Origin: DASUPK01 sp036265435
GTDB lineage: Bacteria > Actinomycetota > Thermoleophilia > Solirubrobacterales > 70-9
Length of the DNA stretch: 6,508 nt
Reading direction: 5' to 3'
NCBI GenBank assembly: GCA_036265435.1
Contig: DATAPB010000106.1
Coordinates: 1 to 6,508, forward strand
The number at the start of each line of letters is the position of its first letter. Position 1 is the first letter of the stretch. Made by a program: the position numbers and the translations under genes. Positions 1-4,696 of the stretch are shown here, one piece after another. Under the pieces are notes generated by a model. The model saw only the letters and a list, made by a program, of their open reading frames with translations. It was not told the origin of the DNA and made no database searches.

Positions 1-561
1 GCCGGCTGCTACACGGCCCGGGACGCGGTCCGCACGGCGAAGCTCGCCCGGGAGGCGTTCGAGACCGAGTGGGTGAAGCTCGAGGTGATCGGTGACGACC
101 GCACGCTCCTCCCCGATGCCGTGCAGCTGGTGGAGGCGGCCGAGACGCTGGTCGACGAGGGCTTCACCGTCCTGCCCTACACCAATGACGACCCGATCCT
201 CGCCCGCCGGCTGGAGGAGGCCGGTTGCGCGGCCGTGATGCCGCTCGGCTCGCCCATCGGGTCCGGAATGGGAATCCGCAACCCGTACAACATCCAGATC
301 ATCGCCGAGCGCTCCGGGGTGCCGGTCATCCTCGACGCCGGGATCGGTACGGCCTCCGATGCGGCGCTGGCGATGGAATTGGGCTGCGACGCCGTGCTGC
401 TCGCCAGCGCCGTCTCGCGGGCCGAGGACCCCGCGGGAATGGCGACCGCGATGCGCGCCGCCGTGGACGCCGGCTGGGCGGCCCGACAGGCCGGTCGCAT
501 CCCGCGCCGCCTGCACGCCGAGGCCTCGACGCCCGTCGAGGGGCGGCCGGAGCTGTCCTAG
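1..561 (+). CDS. thiG: Thiazole synthase ThiG, 3' part (5' end outside the window)
   Basis: ThiG joins 1-deoxy-D-xylulose 5-phosphate, dehydroglycine and sulfur carried as ThiS thiocarboxylate to make the thiazole phosphate half of thiamine; it is a cytosolic TIM-barrel enzyme. The frame is open from base 1, so 186 codons plus TAG are visible. Compared with about 255 residues in the family, roughly 70 N-terminal residues are missing. The visible part starts in the conserved AGCYTARDAVR stretch. The WVKLEVI segment follows; its lysine (76-78) corresponds by recalled alignment to the Schiff-base lysine (Lys96 in Bacillus subtilis). Next come the phosphate-binding segments GSPIGSGMGIRNPYN (near 247-291) and LDAGIGTASDAA (near 331-366). 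The GTG at 73 is internal, not a start. The C-terminus looks intact. Upstream partners (probably thiS or thiO) are outside the window. The gene converges on the minus-strand gene ending at 587, with a 25-nt gap. Confidence 0.96.
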   Translation, partial: AGCYTARDAVRTAKLAREAFETEWVKLEVIGDDRTLLPDAVQLVEAAETLVDEGFTVLPYTNDDPILARRLEEAGCAAVMPLGSPIGSGMGIRNPYNIQIIAERSGVPVILDAGIGTASDAALAMELGCDAVLLASAVSRAEDPAGMATAMRAAVDAGWAARQAGRIPRRLHAEASTPVEGRPELS

Positions 562-586
562 CCGGCGGGCCCCGGCCGATGCGCCG

Positions 587-1177
587 CTAGCCGCGGCGCC
601 TGCCGACGACCCTGTCGACCGTCTCTCCGATCGACCCGAAGACCCAGCCGACGCCGTGGGCGGCGCGGTTGATCACCGAGTCGTCGAGCGGGGCGGATGT
701 TCGGTCCGGGTTGGCGCCCAGCTCGACCGCGGCTTCGCGGACGGCGTCGAGATTCGACTCGAGGCGGCCTGCCCACTCCTCACAGAACCCGGCCAGGTTA
801 CGGTCGCCGCGCGCCCGCGCGAGCTCGGCGAGCTGGCGGAGCAGGGTCGTGACGTGCTCCATGTCGAGAACGGCGGAGCGGACCACCAGGCCGGTGTCGC
901 CGCCGCGGTCCAGGACCGCCGAGCGGAGGTCGGCGATCCGGGCGCCCATTCCCTGGGCCATGGGGCCGCCGTAGACGCCGAAGGGTGCGGTGCGCGGGCC
1001 GAGCTCGGTCAGCAGCACCGAGGTCTCGGCGGCCCCGTCCTCCAGGCGATCGGCCACCGTGGTGCCCTCGAGCGCCGCCGCCACCCTCCGCCATCTCGTG
1101 ATCAGCTGGCGGCCGGCCGCGTAGAGCTCGCGATAGGCGCGGTGCTCCGCCGGGTGGAGTGCTCTCTCGGTCGCCAC
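587..1177 (-). CDS. Conserved-looking helical protein of unknown function, 196 aa
   Basis: I do not recognise a named family. The GTG start at 1177 gives 196 residues ending in TAG. The sequence is rich in Ala, Arg, Glu and Leu and looks mostly alpha-helical, with likely helices at about 8-36, 43-59, 78-91, 96-123, 126-155 and 167-192. A Gly/Pro-rich linker (about 60-78) splits it into two helical halves. The segment around 104-160, with DMEH, ARGD and FCEEW, has the spacing of a helical-bundle protein, but I see no convincing metal-site pattern. There is no signal peptide or membrane segment, and the C-terminus is a short RRR tail. It lies 29 nt downstream of udgX on the same strand and is probably cotranscribed. 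No clear Shine-Dalgarno precedes the GTG, so the start is uncertain. Codon use is strongly GC-biased, which supports a real gene. A role in DNA damage is suggested only by position. Confidence 0.75.
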   Translation of the reverse strand: MATERALHPAEHRAYRELYAAGRQLITRWRRVAAALEGTTVADRLEDGAAETSVLLTELGPRTAPFGVYGGPMAQGMGARIADLRSAVLDRGGDTGLVVRSAVLDMEHVTTLLRQLAELARARGDRNLAGFCEEWAGRLESNLDAVREAAVELGANPDRTSAPLDDSVINRAAHGVGWVFGSIGETVDRVVGRRRG

Positions 1178-1206
1178 GGTCTCGGATTCTGACCCGCGGC
1201 GTCGAT

Positions 1207-1854
1207 TCAGGAGGCCAGGTGCTTGCGCACCCGCTTCAGGTCGCCAACGAGCAGGGCCATCGCGTCGTCTCGATCCTTTGGATCCGCTCTCAGGATTGCG
1301 GAGGGATGGAGGGTCGGGACCGCCGTGCGGCCGAGCCTCGATGCCAGGAACTCGCCGTGGTCCTTCATCACCCGTGTTTTGGAGCCGATCACCGCCTTCA
1401 CCGCCGTCGCTCCGAGGCAGACCAGGACCTCAGGGTCGACGACCTCGAGTTCCGCCTCGAGCCACGGCGCGCATGCCTTGATCTCCTCGGCGCGAGGCGT
1501 CTGGTGGATGCGCCGCTTGCCCTGCGGCTTCCACCTGAAGTGCTTGACGACGTTGGTGACGTAGGCGTCGCCGCGCTCGATCTGCGCCTGCTCCAGAGCC
1601 TCGTCGAGCACCCTGCCGGCCGGGCCGACGAACGGGTGGCCCTCGATGTCCTCGCGGTCGCCGGGCTGCTCGCCGATCAACATCAGGCGCGCCCGCTTCA
1701 GCCCCTCGCCGAACACGGTCTGGGTTGCGTTCTCGTGGAGGGAACAGGCGGTGCACCCCGCCGCCGCCTCCCGTAGGGACCTGAGCGTCGGCCGCTCGGG
1801 TATCAGGGCTTCGGCGCCGCTGATCCCCTCGCCGGTGAGGGGTAGCTGGCTCAC
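1207..1854 (-). CDS. udgX: UdgX-type uracil-DNA glycosylase / uracil-DNA cross-linking protein
   Basis: UdgX belongs to the uracil-DNA glycosylase superfamily (family 4-like fold with a 4Fe-4S cluster). In Mycobacterium smegmatis it removes uracil and stays covalently attached to the resulting abasic site through a histidine in a KRRIH loop. All hallmarks are visible: Cys34 and Cys37 (GCTAC), Cys128 and Cys146 as cluster ligands; motif GEQPGD at 61-66 followed by DIEGHPFVGPAGR; NVVKHFRW at 101-108; KRRIH at 113-117, making His117 the likely cross-linking residue; and HPS at 183-185. The 215-aa length fits the family. The start is a GTG at 1854 with only a weak AGAAG upstream. The 51-nt gap to the preceding 93-aa gene permits cotranscription, and the 196-aa gene follows 29 nt downstream. 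The KRRIH insert separates it from ordinary family 4 or 5 glycosylases. Control by the LexA box at 2233-2246 through the upstream gene is inferred. Confidence 0.95.
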   Translation of the reverse strand: MSQLPLTGEGISGAEALIPERPTLRSLREAAAGCTACSLHENATQTVFGEGLKRARLMLIGEQPGDREDIEGHPFVGPAGRVLDEALEQAQIERGDAYVTNVVKHFRWKPQGKRRIHQTPRAEEIKACAPWLEAELEVVDPEVLVCLGATAVKAVIGSKTRVMKDHGEFLASRLGRTAVPTLHPSAILRADPKDRDDAMALLVGDLKRVRKHLAS

Positions 1855-1905
1855 AAACGGCTTCTACCCAGCGTTCAATCGAGACAGTCGAAGGGCTGAG
1901 GACCG

Positions 1906-2187
1906 CTACCTGACGAGCTGGTAGAGCGTCTCCCAGTCCGGCCTGCACGCCGTCGCAAGCTCATCGACCTGCGCATGAGCGACCTCCAGACCGAAATCCC
2001 CCGTGATTCGCACCGGCTGGATGTCTCCGGGCGGCGCGACCCGCAGGTTCCGGGCTGCTGCCTGATCGGGCTCTCTCTGCTCGGGAGGACCGAACTCGAT
2101 CCGGTCATACAGGCATTTGAGGAACTCCTCGCACTCCTCTTCCGCCGTGCCCTCGATTCGCAACAGGTGGACGACGTGTTCCTGCAC
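1906..2187 (-). CDS. Small acidic protein of unknown function, 93 aa
   Basis: I do not recognise a family. The GTG start at 2187 has an AAAGGA Shine-Dalgarno (complement of 2198-2203) 10 nt upstream, and the gene ends in TAG. The 93-residue product is strongly acidic (about 19 Asp/Glu against 9 Arg/Lys). It appears to fold as a short strand (3-11, HVVHLLRIEG), a Glu-rich helix (14-30), a Pro/Gln linker, a strand or loop region (48-70, APPGDIQPVRITGDFGLEVA) and a C-terminal helix. Cysteines are at 19, 25 and 81, with no recognisable metal motif. There is no signal peptide or membrane segment, so it is probably cytosolic. It is the first gene of the leftward group that contains udgX, and its start lies 45 nt from the LexA box, so it may be damage-inducible. 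Third-position GC bias and the ribosome binding site favour a real gene, but expression is unproven. Confidence 0.65.
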   Translation of the reverse strand: MQEHVVHLLRIEGTAEEECEEFLKCLYDRIEFGPPEQREPDQAAARNLRVAPPGDIQPVRITGDFGLEVAHAQVDELATACRPDWETLYQLVR

Positions 2188-2232
2188 CGTTCGCTGATCC
2201 TTTCACAGCGACTGCCGCGCCCGCAGAGTATG

Positions 2233-2246
2233 CGAACATATGTTCG
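2233..2246. promoter_or_regulatory. LexA binding site (SOS box), perfect palindrome
   Basis: The sequence CGAACATATGTTCG is a perfect 14-bp palindrome. It is identical to the Bacillus subtilis LexA/DinR consensus and fits the mycobacterial GAAC-N4-GTTC core. It lies between divergent genes: 45 nt from the GTG of the 93-aa gene (minus) and 35 nt from the preferred ATG of the radical SAM gene (plus). Weak -10-like hexamers flank it: CATACT on the minus strand (complement of 2227-2232, directly abutting the box) and GATATT on the plus strand (2259-2264). If either is real, the box overlaps the -10/-35 spacer of that promoter, where bound LexA would block RNA polymerase. No good -35 is seen on either side, so promoter positions are tentative. 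The palindrome itself is certain; regulation of both directions is inference. Confidence 0.85.
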
Positions 2247-2281
2247 TACCACCTGACGGATATTGCAACACTCCAAAACGG

Positions 2282-3307
2282 ATGCGCTGGGATTCACAGA
2301 GAGTCGATCGAGAGAAGGGGCGGAGCCTTCCGGGCCTCGACGTCGAACGGGTCCGGACGTTCGATGCTCCGGAAGCACTCGGCATCAACTTCCACGAGGT
2401 GCGGGCCAAGTCCGCCCTCAACAAGGTGCCCGGCGACTTCCTGCCGTTCAACTGGACGGTCAATGCCTTCCGAGGTTGCGCGCATGCCTGTACGTATTGC
2501 TTCGCCCGGAACACGCACACGTATCTGGATCTGGATGCGGGCCGCGACTTCGAGCGCGAGATCGTCGTCAAGGTGAACGTACCGGAGTTGCTTCGGGCCG
2601 AGCTCAGCCGCCCGCGCTGGAAGCGTGAGCTGGTCGCCTTCGGGACCAACACCGATCCGTACCAGTGGGCGGAGGGGAAGTACAAGCTGATGCCGCCGAT
2701 GATCGAGGCGCTCCGCGACGCCGAGACCCCGACCTCGATCCTGACGAAGTCGCCCCTCGTTGTGCGCGACCTCGATCGGTTGCTGGAGCTGGCCGAGGTC
2801 GCCGACGTCAGCGTGAACTTCTCCGTCCCGACACTCGACGAGAAGATCTGGAGGGAGACCGAGCCGCACACACCTCACCCGCGGAAGCGGCTCGAGGCGG
2901 TGGCGAGGTTCAACGAGGCCGGGATCCCATCGGGCGTGCTCGTGGCGCCTCTGATGCCGGGGATCAACGACTCGCCCGAGCTGGTCGACGAGATCGTCGC
3001 GATCGCCGAGCAGGCCGGCGCCACCTTCGTCAATGCGATCGCGCTCCATCTCCGGCCGGGCGTGAAGGAGGTCTTCATGTCGTGGCTCTCCGCCGCGAGG
3101 CCGGACCTCGTCCCTCGCTACGAGGAGCTGTATGAGGGTCGCGCCTACGCGCCAAACGTCGAGCGGAAGCGGATCGGCTCCCTGGTGCGCCCGACCGAGC
3201 CCTCCCGGGACCGGCGCTACCGGCGGCGTGACGAGCTCGCTGCCCGCCGGGCCGAGCGGGCCAGGGAGGCCGCGGATCCCGTAGCCGCCCAGACCAGACT
3301 CTTCTAG
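2282..3307 (+). CDS. Rv2578c-family radical SAM protein (SplB-related)
   Basis: This is a radical S-adenosylmethionine protein of the Rv2578c type, distantly related to spore photoproduct lyase-like proteins (COG1533). Substrate and reaction are unknown. With the start at ATG 2282 it has 341 residues. Cluster motif: GCAHACTYCFAR with Cys66, Cys70 and Cys73 (CX3CX2C). Other conserved stretches are FHEVRAKSALNKVPG (37-51), LPFNWTVNAFRGC (54-66), GTNTDPYQ (121-128), SILTKSP and VLVAPLMPGINDS. An Arg-rich region (about 295-335) leads to a C-terminal QTRLF. I prefer ATG 2282 because recalled family members begin MRWD; the in-frame ATG at 2240 lies inside the LexA box and would add 14 unconserved residues. 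There is no good Shine-Dalgarno, so the mRNA may have a very short leader. The LexA box upstream suggests damage induction. The spore photoproduct lyase resemblance does not prove photoproduct repair; tRNA or protein modification remain possible. Confidence 0.92.
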   Translation: MRWDSQRVDREKGRSLPGLDVERVRTFDAPEALGINFHEVRAKSALNKVPGDFLPFNWTVNAFRGCAHACTYCFARNTHTYLDLDAGRDFEREIVVKVNVPELLRAELSRPRWKRELVAFGTNTDPYQWAEGKYKLMPPMIEALRDAETPTSILTKSPLVVRDLDRLLELAEVADVSVNFSVPTLDEKIWRETEPHTPHPRKRLEAVARFNEAGIPSGVLVAPLMPGINDSPELVDEIVAIAEQAGATFVNAIALHLRPGVKEVFMSWLSAARPDLVPRYEELYEGRAYAPNVERKRIGSLVRPTEPSRDRRYRRRDELAARRAERAREAADPVAAQTRLF

Positions 3308-3323
3308 CGTCGGCGACGGTTCG

Positions 3324-3339
3324 CCCGGTGAGCGCCGGG
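3324..3339 (+). terminator. Weak GC hairpin after the radical SAM gene
   Basis: CCCGG (3324-3328) and CCGGG (3335-3339) form a 5-bp GC stem around a 6-nt loop, 17 nt after the radical SAM stop codon. No T-run follows, so it is not a standard intrinsic terminator. It could slow transcription or protect an mRNA end, or be chance in GC-rich DNA. Confidence 0.25.
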
Positions 3340-3360
3340 TAACCACTCGCCGAGACTTCG

Positions 3361-3368
3361 AAGGAGGT
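3361..3368 (+). promoter_or_regulatory. Strong ribosome binding site for the Rho_N-domain gene
   Basis: AAGGAGGT, a near-perfect anti-16S match, sits 4 nt before ATG 3373. It is the strongest Shine-Dalgarno in the window and fixes the start. It suggests high translation of the small basic protein compared with its neighbours, several of which have weak sites. Confidence 0.85.
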
Positions 3369-3372
3369 AGCC

Positions 3373-3726
3373 ATGCCACCCAGAGGTGTGCCCAAGGGCA
3401 GTAAGTGGGAGCGGATGTACGAAAAGGTGAGGGATAGCGAGCGCCGTGAGGGACGGTCCGCGGACCGTGCCGAGGAGATCGCGGCCCGCACCGTGAACAA
3501 GGAGCGCGCGCGAGCCGGCGAGACCAGGGAGGCCTCGAGGACCTCGCGCGAGGACATCTCCTCGTTCCGCAGGGGCGGGCTTCGCTCCGGCCACGGGCCC
3601 GGTGGCCGTACATATGACCAGCTCTACGAGGAGGCGAAGGACCTGGGCATCAAAGGGCGCTCGAAGATGAACAAGCGCCAGCTCGTAGGTGCCGTCGAGG
3701 GCAAGAAGAGAAGGAGGAAGCGCTGA
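3373..3726 (+). CDS. Small basic Rho_N-domain protein ('plasmid stabilization protein' type)
   Basis: This 117-residue, very basic protein belongs to a family widespread in actinobacteria and proteobacteria, often labelled plasmid stabilization protein without experimental support. The N-terminal half (about 7-50) carries the family pattern KGSKWERMYEKV, then RSADRAEEIAARTVNKERAR, which is probably a pair of charged helices. The middle (50-79) is a Ser/Arg/Gly linker with SFRRGGLRSGHGPGGRTYDQ. Residues 81-108 (LYEEAKDLGIKGRSKMNKRQL) match the Rho termination factor N-terminal/SAP-like helical fold, a nucleic-acid-binding module. The tail is GKKRRRKR. There is no signal or membrane segment. 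Together these suggest a cytosolic DNA- or RNA-binding protein. It starts 65 nt after the radical SAM gene on the same strand and converges on the DUF6766 gene with a 19-nt gap. Separate transcription is likely, given the gap and hairpin. The function is unknown; plasmid maintenance is doubtful in this chromosomal-looking context. Confidence 0.88.
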   Translation: MPPRGVPKGSKWERMYEKVRDSERREGRSADRAEEIAARTVNKERARAGETREASRTSREDISSFRRGGLRSGHGPGGRTYDQLYEEAKDLGIKGRSKMNKRQLVGAVEGKKRRRKR

Positions 3727-3745
3727 GTGCTCTCAAGGGACGCGG

Positions 3746-4420
3746 CTAGCCCTCGACGCCGGTCGCGTCGTGGGGCGCACCCACTGGCTTCGATTGTGAG
3801 GACCCGCGCTGGCGAAGGAACGCCGTGATCGCGACGAAGGAGCCGACGGCGAGGAATTCCGACTGCCAGTTCTCCAAGGTCGCCTCCCAGAAGTCCGCGG
3901 AGCCGATGTAGCCCAGCCATGTCACCGTCGCCTGTTGGTGGTCCACCTGGTCGGCGTTGAAGGTGGTCCATCCCGTGACGGATTGGGCGAACCAGGAGCC
4001 GAAGAAGATGATCGACATCACGATCAGCAACGAGTTGGAGTAGACGAACGACCTCATCCCGCCGGCTCTCGCCCATTCGGGCGAGTCCTCGTCGGCGTGA
4101 GGACCAATCTTCTGCTCCTCGTCCGATTCGGTGCCCGCCTTGCCCGGCGGCTTGGACTCCGGCGAGCCTCGCTGGACCAGCCAGATCGTAGCCAGCATGA
4201 AGAGCATGAACTGGAGGTATTCCGACTGCCAGTTCTCCATGACTGCGTTGCCGAAGTCCGAGGAGACGATGTAGCGCCAGAAGGACATCGGCGGGCTGTG
4301 GTGAGCGAGTGCATCGTCGTTGTGAAGGGCGTGGCCCGCGATGGCCTGGCCCACGAGGGCTGCCAGGAAGATCAGGAGGAAGAACAGCGAGAGCGAGTTG
4401 TCCCGGATCCACCTGCGCAT
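3746..4420 (-). CDS. DUF6766-like membrane protein with two tandem repeats
   Basis: This 224-residue integral membrane protein resembles the DUF6766 family; its function is unknown. It consists of two homologous halves that align without gaps at an offset of 121 residues. Shared landmarks are NSL at 8 and 129, the membrane segments at 10-29 and 130-149, SSDF/SADF at 53 and 174, ENWQSE at 62-67 and 183-188, the second membrane segments (69-82 and 189-203), and QRGS..SKP at 83-91 and 204-212. About four membrane segments are therefore expected. A charged linker (about 90-120, TESDEEQ and HADEDSPEW) joins the halves. ATG 4420 has no Shine-Dalgarno but lies 6 nt after the stop of a 27-codon membrane ORF, which points to translational coupling. 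The gene converges on the Rho_N-domain gene. The family assignment is from memory of its ENW(E/Q)SE and RQKGS..SKP patterns; a transport or sensing role would be speculation. Confidence 0.87.
   Translation of the reverse strand: MRRWIRDNSLSLFFLLIFLAALVGQAIAGHALHNDDALAHHSPPMSFWRYIVSSDFGNAVMENWQSEYLQFMLFMLATIWLVQRGSPESKPPGKAGTESDEEQKIGPHADEDSPEWARAGGMRSFVYSNSLLIVMSIIFFGSWFAQSVTGWTTFNADQVDHQQATVTWLGYIGSADFWEATLENWQSEFLAVGSFVAITAFLRQRGSSQSKPVGAPHDATGVEG
3856..4239. repeat. 21-bp exact direct repeat marking the two halves of the DUF6766-like gene
   Basis: An identical 21-bp stretch beginning ATTCCGACTGCCAG occurs at 3856-3876 and 4219-4239, exactly 363 bp (121 codons) apart. It encodes the ENWQSE(F/Y) motif in each protein half. 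It reflects the internal gene duplication under strong constraint and is not a mobile-element or attachment-site repeat. Similarity drops immediately outside it. Confidence 0.8.
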
Positions 4421-4426
4421 CGACGA

Positions 4427-4510
4427 TCAGTGGTGGCTGAGCCCGATCACCGTGTAGAAGACGAGGCCGGCCGCGATCAGGGTCAGCCAGGTGAAGAACA
4501 GCACCCTCAT
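4427..4510 (-). CDS. 27-aa single-span membrane miniprotein upstream of the DUF6766-like gene
   Basis: ATG at 4510 to TGA at 4427-4429 encodes 27 residues beginning MRVLFFTWLTLIAAGL and ending GLSHH. Nearly the whole product is one hydrophobic transmembrane segment (about 3-24), with Arg2 at the N-terminus and a His-His end. A GGAAGGA Shine-Dalgarno (ending 9 nt before the ATG) is better than anything before the DUF6766 gene. The stop codon is 6 nt before the ATG of that gene, so the two are almost certainly translated in series. It could be a leader ORF that opens the ribosome site of the larger gene, or a real small subunit of the same membrane complex. Its short length makes it easy to miss in automated annotation. 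Confidence 0.65.
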   Translation of the reverse strand: MRVLFFTWLTLIAAGLVFYTVIGLSHH

Positions 4511-4696
4511 GCCGGGGAGTCCTTCCCGCTTGTCGACTCCCTAACCCCAATAAGCCCCTCTTTTCCACCGGCTTTTGGCATTTCCCCCAATCAGGTAGGG
4601 AATACAGGCCATTTTTGATCCGAAAAGTCGAGAACCTGCTACGGTGGCCGCCGCTTGTCAACGAAATCAATAAGGAAAGGCCACAAGGAACCCTCT
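4511..4696. other. Divergent intergenic region between the membrane-miniprotein operon and the sulfate operon
   Basis: This 186-bp gap is lower in GC than the surrounding genes, with short A/T tracts at 4558-4566, 4572-4584 and 4611-4626. It must hold the promoters of both divergent units. On the plus strand a candidate is described separately (4615-4645). On the minus strand I found no convincing -35/-10 pair. I see no sulfur-related riboswitch and no clear operator palindrome. Confidence 0.6.
4615..4645 (+). promoter_or_regulatory. Candidate promoter of the sulfate transport operon
   Basis: TTGATC (4615-4620) and TACGGT (4640-4645) resemble -35 and actinobacterial TAnnnT -10 hexamers. The spacer is 19 nt, longer than ideal. 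A start near 4652 would give a leader of about 45 nt before ATG 4697. The AT-rich stretch around the -35 supports the location, but no transcript evidence is visible. Confidence 0.35.

Noticed and set aside
561..576. GCCGG/CCGGC hairpin between thiG and the convergent 196-aa gene as a bidirectional terminator
   Set aside because: Only a 5-bp stem with no T-run on either strand; such short GC palindromes are expected by chance at this base composition.
359..1192. Long plus-strand reading frame of 277 codons across the 196-aa gene
   Set aside because: It overlaps the well-supported 3' end of thiG, has an Arg/Pro-rich composition typical of antisense frames in GC-rich DNA, and no ribosome site.
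2294..3613. Long minus-strand reading frame of 439 codons opposite the radical SAM gene
   Set aside because: It lies antisense to a clearly recognised protein and the start of the Rho_N gene; the open frame follows from high third-position GC.
3624..4670. Minus-strand 348-codon reading frame overlapping the DUF6766-like gene
   Set aside because: It runs in another frame over the membrane protein with clear repeats and over the intergenic region; the composition is that of a shadow frame.
4655..4696. TTG at 4655 as the start of the sulfate-binding protein
   Set aside because: No Shine-Dalgarno at a suitable distance and it overextends the signal peptide; ATG 4697 has AAGGA 7 nt upstream.
4511..4696. 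SAM or other sulfur-related riboswitch before the sulfate operon
   Set aside because: No conserved junction-like pairing could be found; a leader of about 45 nt from the candidate promoter is too short for one.
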